Shown: positions 51,167-61,764, numbered from the stretch's first letter. The stretch is DNA of 64,000 bases from Plantibacter flavus (GCF_002024505.1 NZ_CP019402.1:2666001-2730000), one strand, 5' to 3'. Notes: generated by a model from the letters alone, not told the origin. Translations and numbers: made by a program.

Positions 51167-52216
51167 TCAGCGACGCCGGGTGGCGTCCTGGACCTCTCCG
51201 ACGAGCTCCTCGATGATGTCCTCGAGGAAGAGGACCCCGGTGGTGGCGCCCGCTTCGTCGAACACCCGGGCGACGTGCGCCCCCGAGCGACGCATCGTGG
51301 TCAGTGCGTCTTCGACGTCCGAATCCTCGAACACCGACACGAGCTGCCTGATGTGCTTCGCGGGCACCGGCCGCTCCTCGTCGCCACTGCCGTCGAGGTC
51401 GTCGTACCGCAGCACGTCCTTCAGGTGCAGGTAGCCGATCGGCACCGACTCGTCGTCGACGATCACGTACCGCGAGTAGCCGTACTTGGCGACGGCGCGC
51501 TCGACGTCCGAGGGGGTGGCCTCCTCCGTCAGCGTGATGAGGCTCCCGAGCGGCAGGGCCACGTCGTGGACCTTCTTCTCGGTGAACTCGAACGCCGCAA
51601 CGAGCGCACCCGTCGAGTCGGTGAGCACACCCTCGCGGGTGGACTGGTCCACGATGGTCGCCACCTCGTCCAGCGTGAACGCACTCGCGGCCTCGTTCTT
51701 CGGCTCCACCCGGAACAGGCGGAGGACGGCGTTCGCGGTCGCGTTGAGGGACACGATGATCGGACGGAAGACGCGCGCCACGAAGACGAGCGGCGGAGCG
51801 AGCAGCAGGACCGCGCGATCCGGGATCGAGAAGGAGAGGTTCTTCGGGACCATCTCGCCGAAGACCACGTGGAGGTAGGAGACGAGCAGCAGTGCGATGA
51901 TGAACGCCACCGTGCCGATGGTCTCCTCAGGCCAGCCGGTGAGCGCCAACGGCACCTCCAGCAGGTGGTGGATCGCCGGTTCGGAGACGTTCAGGATGAG
52001 CAGCGAGCAGACGGTGATGCCCAACTGACTCGTCGCCAACATGAGCGTGGCGTGTTCCATGGCCCACAGCGCGGTCTTGGCGCTCCGGCTCCCCTGCTCG
52101 GCGAGGGGTTCGATCTGCGACCGACGCGCGGAGATGACCGCGAACTCGGCACCGACGAAGAAGGCGTTGGCGAGCAGCAGCACCACGAGCCAGGCGATTC
52201 CTGCCCAGTCGCTCAT
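51167..52216 (-). CDS. CNNM/CBS-domain membrane protein (hemolysin C family, short form)
   Basis: A 349-residue protein with a CNNM transmembrane domain (about 1-180; ANAFFVGAEFAVISARRSQI, YLHVVFGEMVPKNLSFS) and a tandem CBS pair. It lacks the C-terminal CorC/HlyC domain of its partner. CNNM/CorB proteins move Mg2+ or related cations. Its ATG overlaps the stop of the longer paralogue by four bases, so the two probably work as a pair. Confidence 0.9.
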   Translation of the reverse strand: MSDWAGIAWLVVLLLANAFFVGAEFAVISARRSQIEPLAEQGSRSAKTALWAMEHATLMLATSQLGITVCSLLILNVSEPAIHHLLEVPLALTGWPEETIGTVAFIIALLLVSYLHVVFGEMVPKNLSFSIPDRAVLLLAPPLVFVARVFRPIIVSLNATANAVLRLFRVEPKNEAASAFTLDEVATIVDQSTREGVLTDSTGALVAAFEFTEKKVHDVALPLGSLITLTEEATPSDVERAVAKYGYSRYVIVDDESVPIGYLHLKDVLRYDDLDGSGDEERPVPAKHIRQLVSVFEDSDVEDALTTMRRSGAHVARVFDEAGATTGVLFLEDIIEELVGEVQDATRRR

Positions 52217-53532
52217 ACGTCACCACCGTCCTCCGACACGACGGGTCTCGGGGTGAATCGGATCCGATCGATCCGGCGGCCGTCGAGTCGCTCGACGCGG
52301 AGCGTGCCGCCCTCGAGCTCGAGCTCGTCGCCCGAGACCGCGAGTCGTCCGAGTTCACTCATGACGTAGCCCGCGACCGTCTCGTACGGGCCGTCCTCGG
52401 GGACGCGCACGCCGGCGCGTTCGAGGAGCTCGTCGGGACGGAGGCTGCCCGGGAAGGTCGTGGAGTCGCGTCCGCGGACCACCCCGGCACGCGAACGGTC
52501 GTGCTCGTCGGCGACCTCGCCCACGAGTTCCTCGACGAGGTCCTCGAGGGTGGTGACGCCCGCGGTGCCGCCGTACTCGTCGACCACGACGGCCATCTGG
52601 TAGCCGCGTCCGCGCAGCTGCGAGAGCAGCACGTCCAGCTTCATCGTCTCCGGGACGCGCAGCGCCGGTGACTGCAGGGCCGAGACGGGCACCTCGCCGC
52701 GGCGGTCGCGCGGGACCGCGATGGCCTGCTTCACGTGCACGACACCGGTGATGTCGTCGACGTCGGCATCGGTGACGGGGAAGCGCGAGTGGCCGGTCGA
52801 CCTCGCGAGGGCGAGCACCGCCTGGGCGGGTTCGCCGCGCTGGATCGACGCGATGCGCGGGCGCGGCGTCATGACGTCCGACGCATCGTGGCTCGAGAAG
52901 CGGAGGGTGCGGTTGAGCAGGGTCGCGGTGTCGGCCTCGAGTGTGCCCTCGAGCGCCGATCGACGCACGAGGGACGACAGCTCCTCGGCCGTCCGTGCTC
53001 CGGACAGCTCCTCCTTGGGCTCGATGCCCATCGACCGCAGCAAGCCGTTGGCGCTGCCGTTGAGGACGACGATGGCGGGCTTGAACACCCAGGTGAAGGC
53101 CGTCTGGAACGGGACGACGAACTTGGCCGTCTGTCGGGGCAACGCGAGCGCGAAGTTCTTCGGGACGAGCTCGCCGATGATCATGCTGAGCAGCGTGGCG
53201 AGGGTGATCGCGACGATCGTCGCCACGACGGCGACGACGCCCTCGGGGATCCCGATGGCGCCGAGCGGACCGGCGAGCATCGACGACAGCGCCGGCTCCA
53301 TGGTGTAACCGGTGAGGAGGGTGGTCAGGGTGATCCCGAGCTGCGCGCTCGACAGGTGCGTCGACGTGATCTTGAGCGCTGCGATCGTCATCGTCAGGCG
53401 GGTCTCACCACGGTCGCGGCGGGCCTCGAGATCGGCGCGGTCGAGGTTCACGAGCGCGAACTCGGAGGCGACGAAGAAGCCCGTGCCGATGGTCAGTACG
53501 AGGCCGACGCCGAGCATGATCCACTCAGACAT
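52213..53532 (-). CDS. CNNM/CBS/CorC-domain membrane protein (hemolysin C family, long form)
   Basis: A 439-residue paralogue with CNNM helices ([36 protein letters not shown]), a CBS pair with [20 protein letters not shown], and a C-terminal CorC/HlyC domain. About 140 bases of leader separate ATG 53532 from a possible TAGACT promoter at 53679-53684. I see no known metal riboswitch there. Confidence 0.9.
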   Translation of the reverse strand: MSEWIMLGVGLVLTIGTGFFVASEFALVNLDRADLEARRDRGETRLTMTIAALKITSTHLSSAQLGITLTTLLTGYTMEPALSSMLAGPLGAIGIPEGVVAVVATIVAITLATLLSMIIGELVPKNFALALPRQTAKFVVPFQTAFTWVFKPAIVVLNGSANGLLRSMGIEPKEELSGARTAEELSSLVRRSALEGTLEADTATLLNRTLRFSSHDASDVMTPRPRIASIQRGEPAQAVLALARSTGHSRFPVTDADVDDITGVVHVKQAIAVPRDRRGEVPVSALQSPALRVPETMKLDVLLSQLRGRGYQMAVVVDEYGGTAGVTTLEDLVEELVGEVADEHDRSRAGVVRGRDSTTFPGSLRPDELLERAGVRVPEDGPYETVAGYVMSELGRLAVSGDELELEGGTLRVERLDGRRIDRIRFTPRPVVSEDGGDV

Positions 53533-53681
53533 GACGATCCCGTCCGTGCTGAGCGGTCGATGCCGGAGTGGGGGATCCGTCGCCCTGATGGGCGGTCGTC
53601 TCCCGTGATCGGGTCAGCACGGGGCTGGGATGGTGGCCGGGGGATCTGTCTGAAGGAGGGTCGTCCATTGTGCGGACGAGT

Positions 53682-55046
53682 CTATCGGACATCCGCGGCT
53701 GTGGACCCCGGATTTCCGGGGTTCTTCTCAGCCTCCGTCTGCCGCTGGCGATCCTCGGCCGCGCGACGCTTCCGACGCCGCAGGAGGAGGAACCGTGCTC
53801 CGATGCACGCCGCGGCGAGCGCCGGGACCCCACCCGAGACGATCATGCCCACGTGTGGCCCGGCGACCTCGACGAGCCAGCCCATGAGCGGACCGCCGAT
53901 CGACTGCCCGCCGAGCAGCACGAGGATGTACAGCGACATCACCCGTCCGCGGATCGCCACGTTGGACGACAGCTGGACGAGCGAGTTCGCCGCCGTGATG
54001 AAGAGGAGGTTCGCGACCCCGCCCGCGACGAGCAGGAGGGCGAAGGGCAGGAGCACGGGCATCGCGCCGGCGGCCGCCTGCAGGACACCGACCGCCGCCG
54101 CCGCGACGATCACGATGCGCAGATCCACACCCCCACGCCTCGTCGACGCGAGCGCCCCGGTCAGCGCTCCGACGGCGACGAGGGCGTTGAGGAACCCGTA
54201 GCCGCTCGCGCCGATGTCGAAGACGTCCGAGGCGTAGGCGGCGAGCAGGACCGGCAGGTTGAAGGCGAACACCGACATGAACGCGACCATGACGACCGTC
54301 CACCGGATGGCCGGTTTCCGCATGGCGTAGCCGAGCCCCTCCTTGAGCTGGCCCTTCGCCTTCGCGACGACCGGGGTCGGAACGAGTTCCGAGACGCGCA
54401 TGAGCGCCAGGGTGAGCACGACGCCGGAACAGGCGAGGGCGTTGATCGCGAAGGACCACCCGGAACCGACGGCGGTGATGAGGACACCGCCGACGGCCGG
54501 ACCGACGAGCTGCCCGAGCTGGAAGACGGCGGAGTTGAGGCTGATGGCGTTCCGCAGCCTGGCCGGGCCCACGAGCTCGTTCACGAACACCTGTCGCGCC
54601 GGGTTGTCGACGACGGTGACGAGGCCGAGCATGAAGGCGATGACGTAGATGTGCCACACCTCGACCGCGCCGCTGAGCGTCAGGATCGACAGCGCGACCG
54701 CGAGGACGGCGGCGAGCGACTGCGTGATCATGAGCAGCACGCGCTTCGAGTAGCGGTCCGCGATCACGCCGCCGAGCAGTCCGAACAGCAGCATGGGCGC
54801 GAACTGCATCGCGACCGTGATCCCGACGGCGGCGACGCTTCCGGAGAGCTCGAGGACGAGCCAGTCCTGCGCGATGCGCTGCATCCCGATCGCGGTCGTC
54901 GCGACGATGTGCCCGATCGTGAAGAGCCGGAAGTTCGGGACGCGGAGCGAGGAGAAGGTGTCCCGCCAGGCGGGACGCTCCCCCACGATCGGCATGGGGG
55001 CGGTGGGCGGCGGCGGAGCGACGGCGGTGTCGGATGGAGGGGTCAC
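53682..55046 (-). CDS. MFS transporter (EntS/DUF894-like)
   Basis: A protein of about 454 residues and 12 helices, of the EntS-like transmembrane-effector group. VPNFRLFTIGHIVATTAIGM and RIAQDWLVLELSG are its early motifs, and VVDNPARQVFVNELVG and NAISLNSAVFQLGQLVGPA are hallmarks. Homologues export siderophores or macrolides. The start is uncertain: GTG 55046, ATG 54995 and GTG 55196 are all in frame with no clear ribosome site. It is divergent from a LysR gene that probably controls it. Confidence 0.87.
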   Translation of the reverse strand: MTPPSDTAVAPPPPTAPMPIVGERPAWRDTFSSLRVPNFRLFTIGHIVATTAIGMQRIAQDWLVLELSGSVAAVGITVAMQFAPMLLFGLLGGVIADRYSKRVLLMITQSLAAVLAVALSILTLSGAVEVWHIYVIAFMLGLVTVVDNPARQVFVNELVGPARLRNAISLNSAVFQLGQLVGPAVGGVLITAVGSGWSFAINALACSGVVLTLALMRVSELVPTPVVAKAKGQLKEGLGYAMRKPAIRWTVVMVAFMSVFAFNLPVLLAAYASDVFDIGASGYGFLNALVAVGALTGALASTRRGGVDLRIVIVAAAAVGVLQAAAGAMPVLLPFALLLVAGGVANLLFITAANSLVQLSSNVAIRGRVMSLYILVLLGGQSIGGPLMGWLVEVAGPHVGMIVSGGVPALAAACIGARFLLLRRRKRRAAEDRQRQTEAEKNPGNPGSTAADVR

Positions 55047-55198
55047 GGAGAGAGCCAGCGTTTCGTATGTCGAGTGCGTGTCGTATGGGTGGAGCCGCGG
55101 AGGCCGTCGGCTCCCGTCCACGCTATTGCCGACGCGGCCATTTCCGAGCAGGATGATCCCTATCAGTCCTATTCGATTCCTGAATGATCGGCTCACGC
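55047..55198. promoter_or_regulatory. Divergent region between MFS and LysR genes
   Basis: Two direct TCGTATG copies lie near 55064 and 55080, and the stretch CTATCAGTCCTATTCGATTC (55150-55169) is AT-richer and may carry the LysR site. No hexamer at the leaderless distance is seen for either gene. Confidence 0.3.
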
Positions 55199-56044
55199 AT
55201 GTTCGACCCCGCCCTGCTGCGCACCTTCCTGGCCGTCGCCGAGACGAAGAACTTCACACGTGCCGCCGCGCAGCTCGGGTTGAGCCAGCCGACGGTCAGT
55301 CAGCAGATCCGACGGCTCGAGGAGGCCGCCGGCCGATGGCTCGTCGTCCGGGACACGAGGGCGGTCCGCCTGACCGACAACGGTGATGCGATGGCCGGGT
55401 TCGCGCGGACCATCCTCGCTGCACACGCCTCGGCGGAGAGCTACTTCACCGGCTCGGCGATGAGCGGTCGCCTCCGTTTCGGGGCCGCCGACGACCTCGC
55501 GATGACCCAGCTCCCCCGGATCCTGCGACACTTCCGTCAGGGTCACCCGCAGCTGAACCTCGAACTCACGGTGAACCAGAGCGGGCCGCTGTACCGCCGA
55601 CTGAAGGCGGGCGCCCTCGACCTCATCTTCATCAAGATGCACCCCGGCCAGAACGAGGGCAAGCTCGTACGGACCGACTCGATGGTCTGGGTCGGTCTCG
55701 AGAAGACCACCATCGAACCGGGCCAGCCCGTCCCCCTCATCGCCTACCAGGACCCGAGTCTCTCCCGGCAGCTGGCGATCGACGCCCTGGAAGCCGCCGG
55801 GCGCACCTGGCGGATCACCTGCAGTACGCGGGAGGTGAACGGCGTCCTCGCGGCGGTGCGGGCCGGGCTCGGCGTCGCGGTCTTCCCGCGCAGCCTGATC
55901 CCGAGCGACCTCGTCATGCTGAGCAACCGGCTGGAACTCCCGACCCTGGGCGGCGTCGACTTCACCCTGCTCGCGAACCCGTTGGCGGCCGCCGGCCCGG
56001 TGGAGGCGCTCTCCTCGGCCATCATGGACCGGTCGCTCGCCTGA
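55199..56044 (+). CDS. LysR family transcriptional regulator
   Basis: A 281-residue regulator. The winged helix begins FDPALLRTFLAVAETKNFTR, with AAQLGLSQPTVSQQIRRLEE as recognition region. The effector domain starts near residue 85 (SGRLRFGAADDLAMTQLPRI). ATG 55199 gives the standard N-terminus; ATG 55184 would add five residues. Divergence from the MFS gene suggests it controls that pump and itself. Confidence 0.9.
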   Translation: MFDPALLRTFLAVAETKNFTRAAAQLGLSQPTVSQQIRRLEEAAGRWLVVRDTRAVRLTDNGDAMAGFARTILAAHASAESYFTGSAMSGRLRFGAADDLAMTQLPRILRHFRQGHPQLNLELTVNQSGPLYRRLKAGALDLIFIKMHPGQNEGKLVRTDSMVWVGLEKTTIEPGQPVPLIAYQDPSLSRQLAIDALEAAGRTWRITCSTREVNGVLAAVRAGLGVAVFPRSLIPSDLVMLSNRLELPTLGGVDFTLLANPLAAAGPVEALSSAIMDRSLA

Positions 56045-56059
56045 GCGAGCACACGGCGG

Positions 56060-56359
56060 TCAGGCGTCGACGGACTCCGACTCCTCGGCGAACGGCGCCG
56101 GGATGAGGTAGGTCTCGCGGACCTCGGCCGATTCGTGCGGGCCGCTGCCGTCGGGCGCGGTGAAGGGTTCGTCGAACTCGACGATCCACGTCGTCAGCTG
56201 TTCGGTCCACACCGAGACGAACGCCGCGGCGCGCTGGCGGCCGGGTGCGACGATGACCCCGGAGGCACGCTCCCCCGTCGAGGGATCGGATGCCGGGTCC
56301 ACGAGCACGAGGACCTGCATGCCGACACCGAACCCGCGCGTCCCACCGTTCACCGCCAT
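56060..56359 (-). CDS. Hypothetical protein, about 99 residues
   Basis: A small acidic protein (ATG 56359) without signal peptide or helices. It contains GMQVLVLVDPASDPSTGERA and the Trp-containing strand SVWTEQLTTWIVEFDEPF, followed by ESAEVRETYLIPAPF. The alternating hydrophobic pattern suggests a small beta barrel. I do not recognise a family. It lies tail-to-tail with the LysR gene and 48 bases downstream of guaB1. Confidence 0.6.
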   Translation of the reverse strand: MAVNGGTRGFGVGMQVLVLVDPASDPSTGERASGVIVAPGRQRAAAFVSVWTEQLTTWIVEFDEPFTAPDGSGPHESAEVRETYLIPAPFAEESESVDA

Positions 56360-56407
56360 GGGCCCATCATCCCACCGCGGTCGTGCGAGCCGCACCAGCG
56401 CCCCGGC

Positions 56408-57847
56408 TCACCAGGACACGGGCAGCGCCTTGCCCTCCTCGTAGCCGGCGGCCGACTGGACGCCGACGATGGCGCGCTCGTGGAAGCCGGGGACCGAGTC
56501 GGCACCCGCATAGGTGAACGACGAGCGCACACCGGCGGTGATCATGTCGAGGAGGTCCTCGACCGACGGCCGGAGCGGGTCGATCGTGATGCGGGAGGAC
56601 GAGATGCCCTCGGCGAAGAGCGTCTTCCGCGCGAGTTCGAAGGGATCGAGTCGACCGAAGCGCTCGTGCACGGCCTTCGTCGACGCCATGCCCCAGCTCT
56701 CCTTGTAGAGCGACCCGTCGGCGGCGCGCTGCAGCTCACCAGGGGCTTCGATCGTGCCGGCGAACCAGGAACCGATCATGACCGAGGACGCGCCGGCCGC
56801 GAGGGCGAGTGCGACGTCGCGGGGGTAGCGGACGCCACCGTCCGCCCAGACCTTCGCGCCGAGCGCGCGGGCGGTCGCGGCCGTCTCGAGCACGGCCGAG
56901 AACTGCGGGCGTCCGACCGCCGTCATCATCCGGGTGGTGCACATCGCACCGGGGCCGACACCGACCTTGAGGATGTCCGCACCGGCGTCGACGAGGTCCT
57001 GCACCGCGACGGCGGACACGACGTTGCCGGCGACGATCGGGAGGCCGAGACCGAGGGCGCGGACGGCCGCGATCGCCCGGAGCATGCCCTCCTGGTGCCC
57101 GTGGGCGGTGTCGATCACGAGGACGTCCACCCCGGCGGCGGCGAGCGCCTGCGCCTTGACGGCGACGTCACCGTTGATCCCGATCGCCGCGGCGACCCGG
57201 AGTCGGCCCGACGCGTCGAGCGCCGGCGTGTAGATGGTCGACCGGAGCGCGCTCGTCCGGCTGAGGGTGCCGACCACCGCTCCGTGGTGCAGCACGGGCG
57301 CGAACTCGAGGTCGGCGGCCACCATGAGGTCGAACGCGGCCCGGCCACCGGTCACGTCGTCGGCGTCGATCGAGGCGAGCGATCCGCGCGCGAGGTCGCC
57401 GAGCCGTGCGTCGGGCAGCGCCGTGGCGAGACGCGCGGCCGGGATGCAGCCGGCGAAGGCGTCGCGCTCGTCGTGGAGCACGATGCCGTGACCGGCGACC
57501 GCGGGGATCAGGCGCAGGGCGTCGGCCGCGGTCTGATCGGCGCGCATGATCAGCGGGGTGTCGAAGGCGACCGGCTGCTCCTTGACCCAGCGGATCGCCG
57601 CGTCGAGCTCCTGGAGCGGCATGTCCTGCGGCAGGACGCCGAGTCCGCCGCGCCGCGCCAGGGCCGCCGCGAGGCGTGGCCCGGTGACGGAGTTCATGTT
57701 GGCGGAGACGATCGGGATCGTGGCGCCGGTGCCGTCATCCGGAGCCAGGTCGACGTCGAGTCGACTCGTGATCCCGGAGCGGCTGGGGACGAGGAACACG
57801 TCCGAGTACGTCAGGTCGTGGCTGGGGATCTCACCGATGAACCGCAT
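56408..57847 (-). CDS. guaB1: GMP reductase of the GuaB1 (IMP dehydrogenase-related) family
   Basis: A 479-residue IMPDH/GMPR-fold protein with TIM barrel and CBS pair, the actinobacterial GuaB1 type now known to act as GMP reductase in purine recycling. It starts LTYSDVFLVPSRSGITSR, and the catalytic cysteine is C303 in VGVGPGAMCTTRMM. VDVLVIDTAHGHQEGML follows the family pattern. ATG 57847 follows TACGGT by exactly six bases, so the longer frame (57883) is rejected. Confidence 0.92.
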   Translation of the reverse strand: MRFIGEIPSHDLTYSDVFLVPSRSGITSRLDVDLAPDDGTGATIPIVSANMNSVTGPRLAAALARRGGLGVLPQDMPLQELDAAIRWVKEQPVAFDTPLIMRADQTAADALRLIPAVAGHGIVLHDERDAFAGCIPAARLATALPDARLGDLARGSLASIDADDVTGGRAAFDLMVAADLEFAPVLHHGAVVGTLSRTSALRSTIYTPALDASGRLRVAAAIGINGDVAVKAQALAAAGVDVLVIDTAHGHQEGMLRAIAAVRALGLGLPIVAGNVVSAVAVQDLVDAGADILKVGVGPGAMCTTRMMTAVGRPQFSAVLETAATARALGAKVWADGGVRYPRDVALALAAGASSVMIGSWFAGTIEAPGELQRAADGSLYKESWGMASTKAVHERFGRLDPFELARKTLFAEGISSSRITIDPLRPSVEDLLDMITAGVRSSFTYAGADSVPGFHERAIVGVQSAAGYEEGKALPVSW

Positions 57848-57853
57848 GAGAAC

Positions 57854-57859
57854 ACCGTA
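57854..57859 (-). promoter_or_regulatory. Leaderless -10 (TACGGT) of guaB1
   Basis: TACGGT, six bases (GTTCTC), then ATG 57847. Confidence 0.6.
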
Positions 57860-57900
57860 TCCCGAGCGGCGTCCGAGCCGCACCGAGGACGGAATGGGTT

Positions 57901-57906
57901 TAGGCT
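57901..57906 (+). promoter_or_regulatory. Possible -10 (TAGGCT) of kgd
   Basis: TAGGCT would start the message near 57913 and leave a leader of about 70 bases before GTG 57982; GGAGAG lies in that leader. Confidence 0.4.
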
Positions 57907-57981
57907 TGATGACTGGATCGTGCGGGCATGTTCCCTGCCTGCAAACAGTGAGAATTCAACGGAGAGAGTGGGCGATCGACG

Positions 57982-60900
57982 GTGTCGAGCCAGATGACCG
58001 GAGTGGGCGCCGATGACGGCGCAACGAACGAATTCGGAGCCAATGAATGGCTCGTCGACGAGATGTACGAGCAGTACCTCGTCGACAAGGATTCCGTGGA
58101 CCGCTCCTGGTGGCCGATCCTCGAGCACTACCGGCCGGTGAACGGCGCAGCCCAGGGGACGACGGGCGGCCAGTCGGACGACGGTGCGGCGTCCGTCGGC
58201 ACCACGGCGCCGGCCCCCGCCCCTGCGGCGTCTGACGAGGCGGCCCGGGTCAACCCGCCGACGGCCCCGATCCAGGTCATCGGTGCGCAGCCGGTCGCCC
58301 GCACCACCTCGGTCCAGGCGAAGCCGGCCCCGATCCCGGCCGACGCCCCGATGACGAGCCCGAACCAGGTCCAGCAGCCGAAGAGCGACCAGACCGAACC
58401 CGCTCCGGAGGACGTCGACAAGGTCACCGTGCTGAAGGGCATGGCCAAGTCGCTCGCCACCAACATGGACGCGAGCCTGACGGTCCCGACCGCGACGAGC
58501 GTGCGCACCATCCCGGCGAAGCTGATGATCGACAACCGCATCGTCATCAACAACCACCTGAAGCGCGCCCGAGGCGGCAAGGTCAGCTTCACCCACCTCA
58601 TCGGCTGGGCCCTCATCCAGGCATTGAAGGACTTCCCGAGCCAGAACGTCTACTACGAGGAGACCGACGGCAAGCCCACGGTCGTCGCGCCGGCGCACAT
58701 CAACCTGGGCATCGCCATCGACCTCCCGAAGCCCGACGGCTCCCGCGCCCTCATGGTGCCGGGCATCAAGCGTGCCGACACCCTCACGTTCAACGAGTAC
58801 CTCTCGGCCTACGAGGACCTCGTGACCCGCGCCCGCAAGGGCAAGCTCACCGGAGCCGACTTCCAGGGCGTCACGATCTCGCTCACGAACCCCGGTGGCA
58901 TCGGGACCGTGCACTCGGTCCCCCGCCTCATGAAGGGCCAGGGCTGCATCATCGGCGCCGGTGCCCTCGAGTACCCGGCCGAGTTCCAGGGCGCCTCCGA
59001 GCGCACGCTCAACGAGCTGGCGATCGGCAAGACGATCACGCTCACGAGCACCTACGACCACCGCGTCATCCAGGGTGCCGGCTCGGGCGAGTTCCTCAAG
59101 GTCGTCCACGAGCTGCTCATCGGCAGCCGCAGCTTCTACCAGGACATCTTCGCCGCGCTCCGCATCCCGTACGACCCGATCCACTGGTCGCCCGACATCA
59201 GCGTCGACCTCGCCGACGCCGTCGACAAGACCGCCCGCGTCCAGGAGCTCATCAACGCGTTCCGCGTCCGCGGCCACCTCATGGCCGACATCGACCCGCT
59301 GGAGTACGTGCAGCGGTCGCACCCCGACCTCGAGATCGAGACCCACGGCCTGACCTTCTGGGACCTCGACCGCGAGTTCGTCACGGGCGCCTTCGGCTCG
59401 GCCCGCACGGCCAAGCTGCGCGACATCCTCGGCGTCCTCCGCGACTCGTACTGCCGCACCACGGGCATCGAGTACATGCACATCCAGGACCCCGCGCAGC
59501 GCAAGTGGATCCAGAGCAAGGTCGAGCGCAAGTACGAGAAGCCGACGCATGACGAGCAGATGCGCATCCTCGGCAAGCTCAACGAGGCCGAGGCCTTCGA
59601 GACCTTCCTGCAGACGAAGTACGTCGGCCAGAAACGCTTCAGCCTCGAGGGCGGCGAGTCCACCATCGCCCTCCTCGACACGATCCTCCAGGGTGCGTCG
59701 CAGGCCCAGCTCGACGAGGTCGCGATCGGTATGGCCCACCGCGGCCGCCTCAACGTCCTCACGAACATCGCCGGTAAGACGTACGGTCAGATCTTCCGCG
59801 AGTTCGAGGGCACGCAGGACCCGGCGAGCCACGGTTCCGGCGACGTGAAGTACCACCTCGGCACCGAGGGCACCTTCAAGGCCGAGGACGGCCGTGAGAT
59901 CCCGGTCTACCTGGCCGCGAACCCCTCGCACCTCGAGGCCGTCAACGGCGTGCTCGAGGGCATCGTCCGCGCGAAGCAGGACCGGGGGCCGATCGGCGCG
60001 TTCGGCACCCTCCCGATCCTCATCCACGGCGACGCGGCGATGGCCGGTCAGGGCGTCGTCCTCGAGACGATGCAGCTGTCCCAGCTCCGCGGCTACCGCA
60101 CCGGCGGCACGGTCCACGTCGTCATCAACAACCAGGTCGGGTTCACGACGCCTCCTGGCGAGGGCCGCTCCTCCATCTACAACACCGACGTCGCGAAGAC
60201 CATCCAGGCGCCGATCTTCCACGTGAACGGCGACGACCCCGAGGCCGTCGTGCGGGTCGCGGAGCTCGCCTTCGAGTACCGCCAGGAGTTCAAGCGCGAC
60301 GTCGTCATCGACCTCGTGTGCTACCGCCGACGCGGCCACAACGAGGGCGACGACCCGTCGATGACGCAGCCGCTCATGTACAGCCTCATCGAGGCGAAGC
60401 GCTCCGTGCGCAAGCTGTACACCGAGGCGCTCGTCGGCCGTGGCGACATCACCGAGGAGGAGTACGAGGCCGCACACCGCGACTTCCAGGACCGCCTCGA
60501 ACGCGCCTTCATGGAGACGCACGCCGAGCAGACCTCGCCGACGCCGATCCCGACCGAGGTCCTCGACGAGGACGGCTACTCCGGCGAACTCGAGACGACC
60601 GGCGTCTCCGAGGGCGTCGTGCAGCTCATCGGCGACGCGTTCAACAACAAGCCCGCCGGGTTCACCGTGCACCCGAAGGTACAGCAGCTCCTCGAGAAGC
60701 GTCTCGACATGAGCCGCAACGGCAACATCGACTGGGGCTTCGGAGAACTGCTCGCACTCGGATCGGTGCTCATCGAGGGCACCCCGGTGCGGATGTCCGG
60801 ACAGGACTCCCGCCGCGGCACCTTCGTGCAGCGCCACGCCGTCCTCCACGACCGGGTCAACGGCCAGGAGTGGCTGCCGCTCGCGAACCTCAGCGACAAC

Positions 60901-61749
60901 CAGGCCCGCTTCTGGATCTACGACTCGCTCCTCAGCGAGTACGCGGTCATGGGCTTCGAGTACGGCTATTCGGTCGAACGCGCCGACGCGCTCGTGCTGT
61001 GGGAGGCGCAGTTCGGCGACTTCACCAACGGCGCACAGACGATCATCGACGAGTTCATCTCCTCCGCCGAGCAGAAGTGGTCGCAGCGGTCGAGTGTCAC
61101 GCTCCTCCTCCCCCACGGCTACGAAGGCCAGGGCCCCGACCACTCGTCCGCGCGGATCGAGCGGTTCCTGCAGCTCTGCGCCGAGGACAACATGACCGTC
61201 GCACGGCCGTCGACCCCCGCGTCGTACTTCCACCTGCTGCGTCGCCAGGCGTACGCCCGCCCGCGTCGGCCGCTCGTCGTCTTCACCCCGAAGGCGATGC
61301 TGCGTCTGCGTGGCGCGACCAGCCCGGTGGCGGACTTCACCTCGGGCCGCTTCGAGCCGGTGATCGACGACGCACGGATCACCGACAAGGCCGCGGTCAA
61401 GCGGGTGCTCCTGCACTCCGGGAAGATCCACTACGACCTCCTCAGCGAGCTGCAGAAGCAGCCGAACGACGAGATCGCCCTCGTCCGCGTCGAGCAGTTC
61501 TACCCGGTCCCGGTGGCCGAGCTGAACGCCGTGGTCGCGCAGTACCCGAACGCCGAACTGGTGTGGGTGCAGGACGAGCCGGAGAACCAGGGCGCGTGGC
61601 CGTTCATCTGCCTGGAGGCCGCCAAGCACCTCGAGGGTCGGACGATCCGCAACGTGTCGCGCACCGCGTCCGCCTCCCCCGCCACGGGTTCGGCGAAGCG
61701 TCATGCCGCCGAGCAGGCGGAACTCCTCCGCACCGCGCTGGCGCTCTGA
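57982..61749 (+). CDS. kgd: Multifunctional 2-oxoglutarate decarboxylase/dehydrogenase E1 with fused succinyltransferase
   Basis: A 1255-residue actinobacterial fusion (Kgd/OdhA). It runs the 2-oxoglutarate step of the TCA cycle together with a shared lipoamide dehydrogenase. Residues 1-45 (NEWLVDEMYEQYLVD) are the E1 N-terminal segment, and a Pro/Ala-rich linker follows to about 140. The E2-like acyltransferase domain (about 150-380) has DHRVIQGAGSGEF with H360. The thiamine-diphosphate E1 part shows GMAHRGRLNVLTNIAG, HGDAAMAGQGVVLETMQL near 681 and INNQVGF. There is no lipoyl domain, as in all members. GTG 57982 is used; ATG 57994 is possible. Confidence 0.96.
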   Translation: MSSQMTGVGADDGATNEFGANEWLVDEMYEQYLVDKDSVDRSWWPILEHYRPVNGAAQGTTGGQSDDGAASVGTTAPAPAPAASDEAARVNPPTAPIQVIGAQPVARTTSVQAKPAPIPADAPMTSPNQVQQPKSDQTEPAPEDVDKVTVLKGMAKSLATNMDASLTVPTATSVRTIPAKLMIDNRIVINNHLKRARGGKVSFTHLIGWALIQALKDFPSQNVYYEETDGKPTVVAPAHINLGIAIDLPKPDGSRALMVPGIKRADTLTFNEYLSAYEDLVTRARKGKLTGADFQGVTISLTNPGGIGTVHSVPRLMKGQGCIIGAGALEYPAEFQGASERTLNELAIGKTITLTSTYDHRVIQGAGSGEFLKVVHELLIGSRSFYQDIFAALRIPYDPIHWSPDISVDLADAVDKTARVQELINAFRVRGHLMADIDPLEYVQRSHPDLEIETHGLTFWDLDREFVTGAFGSARTAKLRDILGVLRDSYCRTTGIEYMHIQDPAQRKWIQSKVERKYEKPTHDEQMRILGKLNEAEAFETFLQTKYVGQKRFSLEGGESTIALLDTILQGASQAQLDEVAIGMAHRGRLNVLTNIAGKTYGQIFREFEGTQDPASHGSGDVKYHLGTEGTFKAEDGREIPVYLAANPSHLEAVNGVLEGIVRAKQDRGPIGAFGTLPILIHGDAAMAGQGVVLETMQLSQLRGYRTGGTVHVVINNQVGFTTPPGEGRSSIYNTDVAKTIQAPIFHVNGDDPEAVVRVAELAFEYRQEFKRDVVIDLVCYRRRGHNEGDDPSMTQPLMYSLIEAKRSVRKLYTEALVGRGDITEEEYEAAHRDFQDRLERAFMETHAEQTSPTPIPTEVLDEDGYSGELETTGVSEGVVQLIGDAFNNKPAGFTVHPKVQQLLEKRLDMSRNGNIDWGFGELLALGSVLIEGTPVRMSGQDSRRGTFVQRHAVLHDRVNGQEWLPLANLSDNQARFWIYDSLLSEYAVMGFEYGYSVERADALVLWEAQFGDFTNGAQTIIDEFISSAEQKWSQRSSVTLLLPHGYEGQGPDHSSARIERFLQLCAEDNMTVARPSTPASYFHLLRRQAYARPRRPLVVFTPKAMLRLRGATSPVADFTSGRFEPVIDDARITDKAAVKRVLLHSGKIHYDLLSELQKQPNDEIALVRVEQFYPVPVAELNAVVAQYPNAELVWVQDEPENQGAWPFICLEAAKHLEGRTIRNVSRTASASPATGSAKRHAAEQAELLRTALAL

Positions 61750-61764
61750 CCCCAGCCGCACGAC